Below, one piece after another: positions 1-9,344 of a stretch of 64,000 nt of DNA. Positions within the stretch are counted from its first letter, which is position 1. Each line of letters begins with the position of its first letter. Source of the stretch: a virus; the IMG/VR virus record IMGVR_UViG_3300025087_000048, positions 30,224-94,223 of that record. One strand, written 5' to 3'. Below the pieces are notes generated by a model that was given only the letters and a program-made list of their open reading frames with translations, did not search any database and was not told where the DNA came from. The translations under genes and the position numbers were made by a program.

Positions 1-852
1 ATTCCGCCCACGCACACCCTGCGGGCGAGCAAGATCATACTGCTTATATATCCGCTTGCCAGCAATTTTACATATCATATCAATTAACTTATTCACCGAA
101 ACTACCTCAGTAGACCCAAGATTTAATGGTTGGTGTATATCAGACTGCATAATGCGATAAATCCCCTCTACACAGTCATCAACATAACAATACGATCGCG
201 CCTGTGCGCCATCTCCCCACACCTCAATGGTCCCCCCATCGGGGGCCATAGCGATCTTGCGGCACAGAGCCGCTGGGGCCTTCTCACGGCCTCCCTGGTA
301 GGTTCCGAGCGTGCCATAAATGTTGTGAAAACGAGCAATACGAGTTGACAGCTTCTTATCTTCCCAATAATACTTACACAGTTCCTCTGCAAACAATTTC
401 TCCCACCCATATGCTGGCTCAGGATTCGCCGGATATGCTTCCCATTCAGCCAACGGTTTTGCTCCAACCCACCCCTGCCGTTCAACTGGGTACACGCATG
501 CGCTAGACGAATAAAAGAACCGTCGTACCCCGACATCAGCCGATGCCTCTAGCATATTCGAATCAATCAACACGTTATTGCGAGCAACATCCGCATGCAC
601 TGACGTAATATACCCGATCCCGCCCATGTCAGCTGCAAGATGGTACACTTCGTCAATATCTCGTACAGCCTCATCGCAAGCCGACACCTGACGCAAATCC
701 AATGTCAAGAACTCATGAGCAGCTGATAGCTCATACTCAGGCAACTTCACATCAACACCACGCACATGATATCCACCACGAACAAGATATTTCACAAGGT
801 GATGCCCTAGGAATCCGCCCGCACCTGTCACTAACGCATTTATTTTGCTCAT
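1..852 (-). CDS. GDP-mannose 3,5-epimerase-like NAD-dependent epimerase (3' end cut by window)
   Basis: Extended short-chain dehydrogenase, 284 codons visible with no stop before the window edge. The N-terminal Rossmann motif is TGAGGFLG, followed by LAADMGGIG, SSACVYP, a YGWEK active site (YxxxK) and NIYGTLGTYQGGREKAPAA. The visible end reads PQGVRGRN. These segments match the plant and bacterial GDP-mannose 3,5-epimerase pattern closely. That enzyme converts GDP-mannose to GDP-L-galactose or GDP-L-gulose in the cytoplasm. ATG at 852 overlaps the stop of the upstream dehydrogenase gene by ATGA, so the two are translationally coupled. It is the last visible gene of the minus-strand sugar cluster. 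The exact substrate is inferred from family resemblance. Confidence 0.85.
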   Translation of the reverse strand, partial: MSKINALVTGAGGFLGHHLVKYLVRGGYHVRGVDVKLPEYELSAAHEFLTLDLRQVSACDEAVRDIDEVYHLAADMGGIGYITSVHADVARNNVLIDSNMLEASADVGVRRFFYSSSACVYPVERQGWVGAKPLAEWEAYPANPEPAYGWEKLFAEELCKYYWEDKKLSTRIARFHNIYGTLGTYQGGREKAPAALCRKIAMAPDGGTIEVWGDGAQARSYCYVDDCVEGIYRIMQSDIHQPLNLGSTEVVSVNKLIDMICKIAGKRIYKQYDLARPQGVRGRN

Positions 853-2099
853 CGCACAACCCCCCCAAGACGAAGCACAGGCGCTGTTACTTCAAGCTTC
901 GCCTCACCGTACATCAGATTGTCAAACTCCGGCCACGCCGTCGCAATAATAAACACGTCTGCCTTATCTAATACGTCAGAGAGCCCCAGCGGAGTCTCGC
1001 ACGACACCCCTGACACAATGGAACCGCCCATCGGATCATACCCAAGCACGGGCCATCCGCGACCAATACATGCATCGACGATTGCCATGCCCTGAGACAG
1101 TGTCGTGTCGGCAGCCCCTGGGTTATACACAAGACCAAGAACTCCAATTACAGGCTTTTTCCGCGCACTACTGAGTTTTATATGCGTCTCAATCCAACCC
1201 AGCGTCGAAGTAATCACTCGCTGTCTAGACAGTCCATGCCCCAGCTTTGCACTCACAGCCATCGGCGATGACCCCAGCGAGCACCACACATCAAGGTCAC
1301 GAGGCAAGCAAGGTCCCGCTGGACTCCAACCAGGTTTCAAATATGCAGACCCAATACGCGCATCCCCACCTACAGCTTCAAGAACCTTCTCAGACGACGC
1401 TCCAACGGCACGACACATCTCAGCAATCTCGTTTGCCCAAGCAATACGTGATGACAACGACACATTGATTGCCAATTTTGCCACCGCAATACTCAGAGGA
1501 TCACCCACAACTTCACGAACATTCACCTGATGAACACCCGACCAACCCCACAACTCTCTCAGAACCTCCAACCCCGCTGACGTATTCATCCCAAAAAGAC
1601 CCACCGTCGGATACGCCAAATCCTCAATCACATGCCCAAGCCGAATTAACGGCGGGTTATACAGCACTTCAGGCCCAGTACACACTTTCGTCACCGTACG
1701 AGGATCGAGCGTAGACCCAACAATGACCCACCCGGACCACCCAGATATGTTGATCTGATCCAGAACCGATTTGACATACTCCGCTGAAAGCCCAGAACCA
1801 CGTTTTGGAGTTGGAACAATGACGTATGCGTACGCTCGATCAGAAACAAGTCCTTTTGATATCCCTGGATGATACAACGCCTCATCAAGCGTTCTTACGT
1901 ATTTGATTGACCCGAGCCATTCAGCAACACCAGGTTCCCAAGGAAGCGGATTTTCCCCTTGAGATAGCCGTGACAACAACTCTGAATCCACATCATACCC
2001 GATCACTTGATGCCCAAGACGAGCAAAATAGCAGGCAGTAGGAAGTCCGACACGCCCTAATCCGATCACAGCAACATTCACGGTTCGCTGTCCGGCCAT
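849..2099 (-). CDS. UDP-glucose/GDP-mannose dehydrogenase family protein
   Basis: A 416-residue nucleotide-sugar dehydrogenase, which oxidises C6 of an NDP-hexose to the uronate with NAD. The N-terminal Rossmann motif is VIGLGRVGLP and the central domain has KLAINVSLSSRIAWANE with the conserved Lys and Asn. The catalytic cysteine lies in AGPCLPRD, and the C-terminal UDP-binding domain has GVLGLVYNPGAADTT. Start: ATG at 2099 has GGGAG seven bases upstream; an in-frame TTG at 2117 lies deeper in the previous gene and is less likely. It overlaps the epimerase by 4 bases and the upstream glycosyltransferase by 22. Whether the substrate is UDP-glucose or GDP-mannose cannot be decided by eye. Confidence 0.85.
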   Translation of the reverse strand: MAGQRTVNVAVIGLGRVGLPTACYFARLGHQVIGYDVDSELLSRLSQGENPLPWEPGVAEWLGSIKYVRTLDEALYHPGISKGLVSDRAYAYVIVPTPKRGSGLSAEYVKSVLDQINISGWSGWVIVGSTLDPRTVTKVCTGPEVLYNPPLIRLGHVIEDLAYPTVGLFGMNTSAGLEVLRELWGWSGVHQVNVREVVGDPLSIAVAKLAINVSLSSRIAWANEIAEMCRAVGASSEKVLEAVGGDARIGSAYLKPGWSPAGPCLPRDLDVWCSLGSSPMAVSAKLGHGLSRQRVITSTLGWIETHIKLSSARKKPVIGVLGLVYNPGAADTTLSQGMAIVDACIGRGWPVLGYDPMGGSIVSGVSCETPLGLSDVLDKADVFIIATAWPEFDNLMYGEAKLEVTAPVLRLGGVVR

Positions 2100-3148
2100 A
2101 TTTCTCTCCCATTCCAATATGTAAAATTGTCAACATCGTTAATTGGAACTGACGCCGTCGTTCTCCATCCGGTCAACAACTCTGATAACTCATCCATTGA
2201 CCACGGATTCAATGCTCGAGGGGACCCACCCGCTTGCATCTCTGCCTTCCGACGTTCCACGTACGCCAATCCATCGGGCCAACTCCAACGTCCCTCCAAC
2301 CGAATTGGCTTTGACGATCCAAAAGGCAGCGCAGGATCAATCATATGCGGATCGAGATAGCACACCGATACCTCAGGAGCCCACCATAATTCAACATGTG
2401 CCGCTAACAAACGATATTGTAAGTCAATATCCAGCGGACCCCGCCCCCGTTCCAACCGTTCATCTAACCCGTTGAGCTCCCACATCACATCACGACACAC
2501 CGAATCATTCTTAATATGGAGCCACCCATCTCCAAGACCAGACCCACCCGTTCGCCTCAACTCTGTCATGCGAAGATCCTGATGGCGTACTGGCAATCCC
2601 ATCAAATGCGGCAGCCACGCAGATTGAAATCTCCCAGCCTTCATTGGGTACATCTCATCCAAAATCTCCCCGCGTGCCACCGGGCTCTCTTCCGTACATT
2701 CGAATCCTGCTTCCCACTTTCGCACCACCGCCTCAAAATCATACGGCTGCTTGAGAACAAGTTCAGGAATCGGGACAAACCGGTAGCTCCCCGCCACGTA
2801 CCGCCGCTGCCCGTCCAACGCCTTCAGGTGCCCCTCAATCCATCCTGGCGGGGTATACATCCAATCAGCCAAGAAGATCACCACACGCCCTCGAGCCAAC
2901 GCAATTGCAGTATTCCAAGCTGACGCGAAAGACACCCATTTCCCATTCCGCCGATGTTCAGGAACATGAAGCAACGGCACATCATAACCCCACGCCATCT
3001 CCTGTACTTCTTTATGTCTCTTCTCGTACCGACGGTCAACCAAAATAACTTCAAAATCTTTGAACGTCTGATCTCTCATCCCAGCCAAAAGAACATCAAT
3101 TCCGCCCGGCCTGAACACAGTAGACAATACGGACACTTCAGGCGTCAT
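2078..3148 (-). CDS. Glycosyltransferase family 2
   Basis: A 356-residue GT-A fold transferase. The N terminus reads VSVLSTVFRPGGIDVLLAGM and then FEVILVDRR, the usual GT2 nucleotide-binding start. Residues near 100 read NTAIALARGRVVIFLADWMY, where the metal-binding DXD is replaced by LADW. It probably adds a sugar to a surface or virion glycan in the cytoplasm. ATG at 3148 shares ATGA with the stop of the HNH gene before it, and this coupling decided the start over the TTG at 3169. It is related to the GT2 protein at 7034-8050, which has the same RPGG-DVLLAG N terminus, so the two may be paralogues. Confidence 0.8.
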   Translation of the reverse strand: MTPEVSVLSTVFRPGGIDVLLAGMRDQTFKDFEVILVDRRYEKRHKEVQEMAWGYDVPLLHVPEHRRNGKWVSFASAWNTAIALARGRVVIFLADWMYTPPGWIEGHLKALDGQRRYVAGSYRFVPIPELVLKQPYDFEAVVRKWEAGFECTEESPVARGEILDEMYPMKAGRFQSAWLPHLMGLPVRHQDLRMTELRRTGGSGLGDGWLHIKNDSVCRDVMWELNGLDERLERGRGPLDIDLQYRLLAAHVELWWAPEVSVCYLDPHMIDPALPFGSSKPIRLEGRWSWPDGLAYVERRKAEMQAGGSPRALNPWSMDELSELLTGWRTTASVPINDVDNFTYWNGREIWPDSEP

Positions 3149-3654
3149 ACAGACACCAAATACGACCAAGATCGTCCCCTACGAACGTCACGAATAGCAG
3201 AATCAGACACTCCAAAACGACGACCTAACACTGGTGCAGACTCATTACTCATTCTTATTTCCAAAACACGCGCTTCTGTCAATTTAGTCCAACCCAACCG
3301 CTCACCTCTTCGCCACGAATGGTCAATTAACCCCAAAGCATTTGCATGTTTCATATTTTCGGAGCGAGTAACATACTCCAAGTTAGAAACAAAATTGTTA
3401 GTTTTAACCCCATCTAAATGGTTAACCTCATACCCATCCGGCCTTGGTCCAATAAACGCTTCTGCAACAACTCGATGAACAAGCATCAAATTTGTCACTC
3501 CTGGACGTCTAAGGCGAATACATAAGTACCCACCTGGGTGTTTCCACACTCTCATCATATGTACACGCCCTTTAATTCTGAACACATCCCCCAAATTAGA
3601 TACCAAATATTGCTGCTCGTAACCAACAACAGGACGCCAATCAAGTTCAAGCAT
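3145..3654 (-). CDS. HNH homing endonuclease with NUMOD4-like N terminus
   Basis: A 169-residue free-standing homing endonuclease. The N terminus (WRPVVGYEQQYLVSNLGDVF) is a NUMOD4 motif. The HNH core follows: LVHRVVAEAFIG, EVNHLDGVKTNN and NLEYVTRSENMKHA. The C terminus (GRRFGVSDSAIRDVRRGRSW) is a helix-turn-helix DNA-binding repeat typical of these nucleases. It lies between a methyltransferase and a glycosyltransferase of the sugar cluster, keeping 4-8 base overlaps with both, which suggests an insertion that preserved coupled translation. Its A+T content looks higher than that of its neighbours. It is probably a selfish element and not part of sugar metabolism. Confidence 0.88.
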   Translation of the reverse strand: MLELDWRPVVGYEQQYLVSNLGDVFRIKGRVHMMRVWKHPGGYLCIRLRRPGVTNLMLVHRVVAEAFIGPRPDGYEVNHLDGVKTNNFVSNLEYVTRSENMKHANALGLIDHSWRRGERLGWTKLTEARVLEIRMSNESAPVLGRRFGVSDSAIRDVRRGRSWSYLVSV

Positions 3655-4210
3655 GCCTAACCCCGGTCACATGCATTTCCCATTTATTATACCAACCGCC
3701 ATGCACAATATTAGAAAAACCAGCAAATTCTAACTCAGTTTTAAACGAATCAAAATTATACAACCATTTATGATATCCAAATCCATTTTCATTATTAGGC
3801 CCATGAAACAAACATGAAAGCCACCCTTCAAACAATCCATCCTCTCGTAACCGTTCAAGAATAAAATCACCATCCCCTATCATCACAATAATTTGCCCAC
3901 CAGTATCAAGAATACGATAACATTCACGAAGAATTTTTCGAGCTGCATCCCGTGATAAATGCTGTAAAGAATGAATTGCCTTTACACACTGTGCATGCCC
4001 ATCATGAAACGGAAGATCTTCCTGTTCCAAATCGCACACAATATCCACATTTGGCCCAGCAGATATATCAACATTCGGATGATAGACATCCTCTGCCGGA
4101 CCCCCACCAATCTCCACCCACCGAGAGATCCCACACTGCTCGCACAGAGGTCCATACCCCCCTGATGGCGGAGGAGGCCCATGGGACTGCCACCGCGTAA
4201 TATCCACCAT
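3647..4210 (-). CDS. Class I SAM-dependent methyltransferase
   Basis: 187 residues of the Methyltransf_11 type. Motif I is WVEIGGGP, motif II includes PNVDIVCDLEQEDLPF, and post-I features are CVKAIHSLQHLSRDAARKIL followed by ILDTGGQIIVMIGDG. A preceding CEQCGIS pair may be a small metal knuckle. It probably methylates a sugar or lipid-linked intermediate made by the neighbouring enzymes, as inferred from context. ATG at 4210 overlaps the stop of the radical-SAM gene by one base (TGATG) with AGGTGG just upstream; the longer start at 4258 would run 49 bases into that gene and was rejected. Confidence 0.8.
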   Translation of the reverse strand: MVDITRWQSHGPPPPSGGYGPLCEQCGISRWVEIGGGPAEDVYHPNVDISAGPNVDIVCDLEQEDLPFHDGHAQCVKAIHSLQHLSRDAARKILRECYRILDTGGQIIVMIGDGDFILERLREDGLFEGWLSCLFHGPNNENGFGYHKWLYNFDSFKTELEFAGFSNIVHGGWYNKWEMHVTGVRHA

Positions 4211-7041
4211 CAGACCACCTCGACAGGTTTCTGAAGCAACCGCTTCCTGGCGTACCACACGGCCTGCTTTGCAAACTCCTCCAGATTTCCGCCAAACTCA
4301 TCAGCCGTTCTCACTAACACACGATCCCAAGCAAGCCGTAACAACACATCCACCAAATCCGGCCATTGAAGCCGAAGTAATAAATTCATCTCTTCGTAAA
4401 ATCTGGAACTCTTCTGTGAAGCAATATTCAAATATGTAAATTCCTCAGTTGGCCAGATAATATTCCCATACCGAAGATCAACCTCACCCCACTGGCCTCC
4501 GTCCAACCCGCGTTTCACAATCGCGATCGTTCGCCTATATTCCTCAGCCAATAATGTCGCGGGTCGTCGAGATGCCACCTGCAAAAGCCACTCATAAAAC
4601 TCCCGGTATGACACACCTTGAACATCATGCAAATACATCGCAACTTCCCGGAGTAACCCAAACCCATGAAATGTCTGAACTGCCCACGAGAACATATACG
4701 CCTGCACCCAATCCGCTTCCGGCATCGTTGCGGTCTCAATACATAGGAGACAGGTTTCTTGAATTCCATCCTGATTCGGAGTCGAGTGCTGTTGCAACAG
4801 CGGAGACTGAATCACACGCATTCCATGCTTCTTCTGATACTCGAGATCGCCCATCTCTGCATTCGGAAGAACTGCCAACAAATAAATATTCAGTCCCTCA
4901 TGTTGCCCAGCCTTTAATAGCTGCTCAATCCCCCTGGTAAACGAGTCGTATGTCTCCCCTGGCAAACCAAGAATTAACTCCGTGTATGTAGGAATTCCCT
5001 CCTGACGATATGTCCCCAACAATGATTTGAAGTTCTCGATCTTAATATTACTCCGCTTGATCTCCTGTAACGTATGTGCGTCAAGGCTCTGAAAACTCAA
5101 TGTGGTCCCCTTACTCATTCCTGCCTGGTGGACCACACTAGAGATATCAAGAACTTTCTGATTACTGTTCTTTGCGTATGCCGCCCGAAATTGCCGTGGA
5201 TAGCCATATTTTTCTTTCGCAGCAACCATTTCCTTTGTCAATTCAAGATCACGTGGAAGCAATCCAAAATTCGCATCACAATTATAAAGTAGTTCAATTT
5301 CGTGCTGACCCATCCACTCAAATTCACGAACAAGACGTTCATCATCAAACGCTCGTATCTTCGTAAGGACCGCAGAACCCCAATCACAATTGTGGCTTTC
5401 CAACCCGAAAACACTATAAATTGGAGTATCTTCTACTTCTAAATTAAAAACATACCCAGAAAAATCGGCATCACTTACGGACGTCACATACGCCCACAAG
5501 TTTATTGGTAACTTTTCCGGAAACCGCCCAGCAAATTCTATCCGATAGGATTCATGCACATTAACATCTCGCCCGCAAATTCTAGGAACAAGCAATTTAC
5601 GTTTAGAAACACCAGCACAAATACCAAGCAGACTCAGCAAAACCTGAAGTTGAGTAGCAAGAGTCAACGACACAGTCGAAGCAATACAGCGACCTTGAGA
5701 ATTCTTCTTATCAATACTGAAACACCCATCTCCATCGAAATAGCCGCGAATAAACGCATGTATCAATTCCGACGAAACACTAAACCACGCGTACGGAATC
5801 TTTTTCCTTAACGATCCAGAACCGAACAACTTAGAAAACAAACGAGCATACACCGAACTACAAACATAAATTTGCATGCCTGTATCAGTTTCAGATACGA
5901 TCGGTTCGACACCTAAGCACAACCTAACCAGTTGGCATGTTTCAGTAATTAAATCAGTCTCGTGTTTCCCAAACGTCCATCCTACAACACCAGAATTTGG
6001 CCGAGTTTTTGAAAAAGAAACATGTCCTTCCGCAACATACAACCCGCACAAACGCATAAACAAGTTATTCATAATTACATAACGTGGCACTTTCACTTTG
6101 CCACGCTTGAATTTAACAAACATACCATCTACACACAACGCATCTAAATAGTTACATAGATCTAAAATCTCCACGCCCGCTCTCTGTGTATCCGGCACAG
6201 ATACACGAATACGATCTCCTACAGTAATTTCACCAGCAGAAATCCATCCGCGCTGCGTCAACCATTCATGATTAGGCGTACACTGTATCAAAGGACGCCC
6301 TACAACTTTCACTCGTTTAATCACCCCGGAGTACCGCCGCTCATACCTATGCAGAATCTGCTTCAATCCAGTATGCGTCCAAACTTGTTCGCCTACTTTA
6401 TCCAAAACAACTTCAGAAATAGGCACAGACCCAGCGTCTGTCATAATAACTGCATCACCTGTCAAACAAAAACTGCAAGAATAGACACATCCCCTATGCG
6501 TCTCTTGACTAGCATTATGATTATAGTCCGCTTCAAGCATCATGTCGAACACACCGGTCACATACGGAGATGGCAAAATAGAAAGATCAGCAATTCGTGA
6601 ACCAGATCGGTGAACCAAGGTTTCTGCCTTCAACCCACTACAACGAACCAGTAAAATCTCAGAAAACGCGATTTCTCCCTCATGATGAACAACAACGTCC
6701 ACATAATCCGGGATATCACGACGTAATGCCACTGACTTTGGAACATGCGGACCACCAAACACGATCAAACAGTCCGGATACGATTCACGAACTTTCTGTG
6801 CAAGAACCTTGTTAAACTCCCAGTTCCAAATATAACATGAAAACCCGACAACATCCGGATTTTCCATTCGTTCCACAATCGCATCAGAACGCTCTCGAAG
6901 ATAAATCAACTCTTTGAAACAGTATTCTTTGTTTACCCAATCAAGTGACTGACAGTATGCTTGAATCAATCCGACGGAATACGGAAGAAACACGTTATCC
7001 CCGAACCGATTATTCACTTGAACCAAATACACGTTACGCAT
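4210..7041 (-). CDS. B12-binding-domain radical SAM protein interrupted by an intein
   Basis: 943 residues in total, about 583 after removal of the intein. The N-terminal part (residues 1 to about 150) looks like a cobalamin-binding Rossmann domain (VVGFSCYIWNWEF, IVFGGPHVPKS). The radical SAM motif is split: RGCVYSCSF is followed by the intein, and the mature protein continues CDWGS, restoring CxxxCxxC. Downstream segments include TLSFQSLD and YTELILGLPGETYDSF, typical of the radical SAM barrel. B12 radical SAM enzymes methylate or rearrange unactivated carbons; here the substrate may be a sugar or lipid of the cluster, which is inference. ATG at 7041 was preferred to 7083 because it overlaps the previous stop least. 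Confidence 0.82.
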   Translation of the reverse strand: MRNVYLVQVNNRFGDNVFLPYSVGLIQAYCQSLDWVNKEYCFKELIYLRERSDAIVERMENPDVVGFSCYIWNWEFNKVLAQKVRESYPDCLIVFGGPHVPKSVALRRDIPDYVDVVVHHEGEIAFSEILLVRCSGLKAETLVHRSGSRIADLSILPSPYVTGVFDMMLEADYNHNASQETHRGCVYSCSFCLTGDAVIMTDAGSVPISEVVLDKVGEQVWTHTGLKQILHRYERRYSGVIKRVKVVGRPLIQCTPNHEWLTQRGWISAGEITVGDRIRVSVPDTQRAGVEILDLCNYLDALCVDGMFVKFKRGKVKVPRYVIMNNLFMRLCGLYVAEGHVSFSKTRPNSGVVGWTFGKHETDLITETCQLVRLCLGVEPIVSETDTGMQIYVCSSVYARLFSKLFGSGSLRKKIPYAWFSVSSELIHAFIRGYFDGDGCFSIDKKNSQGRCIASTVSLTLATQLQVLLSLLGICAGVSKRKLLVPRICGRDVNVHESYRIEFAGRFPEKLPINLWAYVTSVSDADFSGYVFNLEVEDTPIYSVFGLESHNCDWGSAVLTKIRAFDDERLVREFEWMGQHEIELLYNCDANFGLLPRDLELTKEMVAAKEKYGYPRQFRAAYAKNSNQKVLDISSVVHQAGMSKGTTLSFQSLDAHTLQEIKRSNIKIENFKSLLGTYRQEGIPTYTELILGLPGETYDSFTRGIEQLLKAGQHEGLNIYLLAVLPNAEMGDLEYQKKHGMRVIQSPLLQQHSTPNQDGIQETCLLCIETATMPEADWVQAYMFSWAVQTFHGFGLLREVAMYLHDVQGVSYREFYEWLLQVASRRPATLLAEEYRRTIAIVKRGLDGGQWGEVDLRYGNIIWPTEEFTYLNIASQKSSRFYEEMNLLLRLQWPDLVDVLLRLAWDRVLVRTADEFGGNLEEFAKQAVWYARKRLLQKPVEVV
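5389..6468 (-). other. Intein with LAGLIDADG endonuclease inside the radical SAM protein
   Basis: A 360-residue protein intron. It begins CLTGDAVIMTDAG (block A, nucleophile Cys1). It contains the block B pattern LIQCTPNHEWL and two LAGLIDADG-type helices, LCGLYVAEGHV and FIRGYFDGDGCF. It ends VFNLEVEDTPIYSVFGLESHN, followed by Cys+1 of the host protein. All the usual residues for class 1 splicing (Cys1, TxxH, terminal His-Asn, Cys+1) are visible, so it is probably active. Cys1 and Cys+1 both occupy the place of the third cluster cysteine. Confidence 0.92.
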
Positions 7042-8050
7042 ACCACGCCCACTCTGGTTTTTGCCCCACAAGATGCCCTGCATTGCCGCTCACAATCCTG
7101 GACGCATCATGCTCACACGCCAAAAACCTCGGGAGCGACGCTTCAGGTGTACTTCTCCACACTGAATGCGGGAAGTAATGCCGAGGATTCACAATCTCAA
7201 CAGTTGCCACCGGATCAAGAAGCATCCATGCAGCTCCAGAACGACTCAGACGAAGACCCATATCCGAATCATCATAACAATGACCGATCCACGACTCGTC
7301 AAACCCGTTCACTTCACGTCCCCGCTCAGCCCCCATCCCTTCATTTTTCGCATGAAACGCAGTCGGAGGAACATCTCCACTCACAAGTCCATTCAATTTT
7401 GGATCAGCACGGAAAAAATACGGATCTTCATCCAAAGTCAGAACTTGCTCAGGATACTTAATCGGCGGATCAAAGATCGTGTACATCCATTTATCGTAAA
7501 CCCCGTCCTGTATCGCGTCAGCAAACTCTTGTCCAGCCTGTGCTGAATATTGGTAGGTTGCTCCCTGCACTGGTTTCACCACACAGTCCACTGTGGCTGC
7601 TCCGTATACCCAATGTGCCCGAATTGGTGCATACGCTGGAAGATCATATGCCAGAGTCGGAGGATACCGGTATCGGTGCGCTCCCATCCCGGCCTTCTTC
7701 TTCTCGGTGTACTCCCAGACCCCCCAGTGTTCCCGTAAGCATGCTTCTGGGAAAAACGAGTAATCCACCCCCCACACAATCAGTTCCCCGGATGCCTTCG
7801 CAATCGCCGTATTCCTAGCGGCCGGAACTGAATCCAATGGGAATATCCGATCCTTCGGGGGTGTATGAACCACCCGAATACTCGCATCAAAAAAGGCATC
7901 CGCCACTTGTTCGGCCCGGCGATGGTACAATGCATCAACGAGTACCACCTCGAAATCATCAAAGATCTGACGAGTCAACCCAGCTAAAAGAACATCAAGA
8001 CCGCCTGGCCGCACAGTCACAATACACAAACTTAACCTGGGTGCCCCCAT
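7034..8050 (-). CDS. Glycosyltransferase family 2
   Basis: A 338-residue GT2-type transferase. It begins LSLCIVTVRPGGLDVLLAGL, then FEVVLVDALYHRR, and has PAARNTAIAKASGELIVWGVDYSF where a DXD motif would stand. It ends with segments rich in Trp, His and Asp (GHCYDDSDMGLRLSRSGAAW) that resemble acceptor-side GT2 motifs. ATG at 8050 shares the A of the preceding TAA. Together with the GT2 at 2078-3148 it suggests a multi-step glycan pathway. The acceptor is unknown. Confidence 0.78.
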   Translation of the reverse strand: MGAPRLSLCIVTVRPGGLDVLLAGLTRQIFDDFEVVLVDALYHRRAEQVADAFFDASIRVVHTPPKDRIFPLDSVPAARNTAIAKASGELIVWGVDYSFFPEACLREHWGVWEYTEKKKAGMGAHRYRYPPTLAYDLPAYAPIRAHWVYGAATVDCVVKPVQGATYQYSAQAGQEFADAIQDGVYDKWMYTIFDPPIKYPEQVLTLDEDPYFFRADPKLNGLVSGDVPPTAFHAKNEGMGAERGREVNGFDESWIGHCYDDSDMGLRLSRSGAAWMLLDPVATVEIVNPRHYFPHSVWRSTPEASLPRFLACEHDASRIVSGNAGHLVGQKPEWAWYA

Positions 8051-8265
8051 TACCGAACATCTGCCAATTGCATATGAACCAAACGAGATGTTAACACCAG
8101 CTCTGGTTCCTCATGAACCCCCTCAACAACACATGCACACACGTCTGAAAATACCTGCCGCACTGTCCCTGTCCATGACGACACACCCCTCGGACCCCAG
8201 CCTGACTTCACAAACACAACATCTCCAACATTAATCACTCGGAGATCCTGACTTGCATGTGGCAT
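8050..8265 (-). CDS. Small SH3-like/KOW-like protein of unknown function
   Basis: 71 residues, starting at an ATG preceded by AAAGGGG. The stretch LRVINVGDVVFVKSGWGPRG followed by SWTGTVRQVFSDVCACVVEG resembles a small beta-barrel (KOW or SH3-like) fold. It is coupled to the following glycosyltransferase through a TAATG overlap. I do not recognise a specific family; a role in binding RNA or an enzyme partner is only possible. Confidence 0.65.
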   Translation of the reverse strand: MPHASQDLRVINVGDVVFVKSGWGPRGVSSWTGTVRQVFSDVCACVVEGVHEEPELVLTSRLVHMQLADVR

Positions 8266-8277
8266 ACGTCACCCCTT

Positions 8278-9330
8278 TCAGTTTTTACCAGTGTACAACT
8301 CACGAAGCACCGCCTCCTCGGACTTTACCCACGTGCACATGTCCTTCACTCCAGCCTGGATCGTCACCGTTGGATGCCACTGCATCCCCACCATTCGCTC
8401 AATATTCGATACATACACTTTATTGTCCTGTGGCCTCCAATCTCCGTACACGATCACTGGTTTCATTCTCAACTCATCGGCAATCAACGCAAGTGCTTCG
8501 ACCAATGACGTAGCGTTCCGCACTCCACCACCGAGATTGAATAATTCGCCCTTGTACACATCAGCCACCTCGAACAACCGATCAAACGCAGTACACACAT
8601 CCAGCACATGCAACATATCTCGCACCTGGAACCCGTCGCCCTTGATCTCAATAGGCAACCCCAGGAGCGTTGCAATACAGAACCACCCGAGCCATCCCTG
8701 TGCGGATCGTCCAAATTGCCGTGGACCATACATCCCGGATGGCACGACAATCACAATTGGCATGTCATACATCGCCGCATAACAACGGCTGTAATATAAT
8801 CCAGCTATCTTCGACGCCCCGTACGGCTCCTTCGCATCCGTATAAAATGGAAACTGCTCCGATGGACCGTGCCGATTCCCGACCCACCGATATCGAGATC
8901 CATTCAACTCGACAGGCCACCCGGTCACGTCGTATACCTTGTTCGATGCTAAATACAACACCTTTGCCTTCGGAGCAGCGTGTCGAAGTTCGTCCAGAAG
9001 CGTAAATGTACCAATAACATTCGATGAAAAATCAACTTCAGGAGCTTCCATTGATACATTGACACTTGACTGTGCTGCGGCATGTACAACACGATCAATC
9101 CCATCAAATTGCTTCAATGCACTTTGCACCACTTCTGGTAACGCAACATTTCCGTGAACAATTCGCAAAAACGGAGACGTCGCATATTTCCTAAGCCACT
9201 CTTCGTTATACTTACACGATCTCCCACGAGTATACCCATCAAGCACAACAACCTGATATCCATGTTCCAGGCAATGTTTTGCATAGTTACTCCCGACCAA
9301 CCCTAGACCGCCCGTAATTAACACTCGCAT
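8278..9330 (-). CDS. CDP-paratose 2-epimerase-like NAD-dependent epimerase
   Basis: A 350-residue extended SDR. The N terminus is MRVLITGGLGLVGSNYAKHC; the active-site region reads LASNKVYD and EPYGASK, and then GMYGPRQFGRSAQGW. The SNKVYD and YGPRQFG-QGW pair is characteristic of CDP-paratose/tyvelose 2-epimerases (RfbE-like), which make the dideoxyhexose tyvelose of O-antigens. Start: ATG at 9330 with AGGAG ten bases upstream; the 37 codons before it lack a ribosome site. It supports the view that the cluster makes or remodels a surface polysaccharide. It could instead act on a related NDP-sugar. Confidence 0.8.
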   Translation of the reverse strand: MRVLITGGLGLVGSNYAKHCLEHGYQVVVLDGYTRGRSCKYNEEWLRKYATSPFLRIVHGNVALPEVVQSALKQFDGIDRVVHAAAQSSVNVSMEAPEVDFSSNVIGTFTLLDELRHAAPKAKVLYLASNKVYDVTGWPVELNGSRYRWVGNRHGPSEQFPFYTDAKEPYGASKIAGLYYSRCYAAMYDMPIVIVVPSGMYGPRQFGRSAQGWLGWFCIATLLGLPIEIKGDGFQVRDMLHVLDVCTAFDRLFEVADVYKGELFNLGGGVRNATSLVEALALIADELRMKPVIVYGDWRPQDNKVYVSNIERMVGMQWHPTVTIQAGVKDMCTWVKSEEAVLRELYTGKN

Positions 9331-9344
9331 GGATAATCTCCTGT

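Noticed and set aside
168-536. 122-residue minus-strand ORF at the left end
   Set aside because: It lies entirely within the GDP-mannose epimerase-like gene on the same strand in another frame and has no ribosome site.
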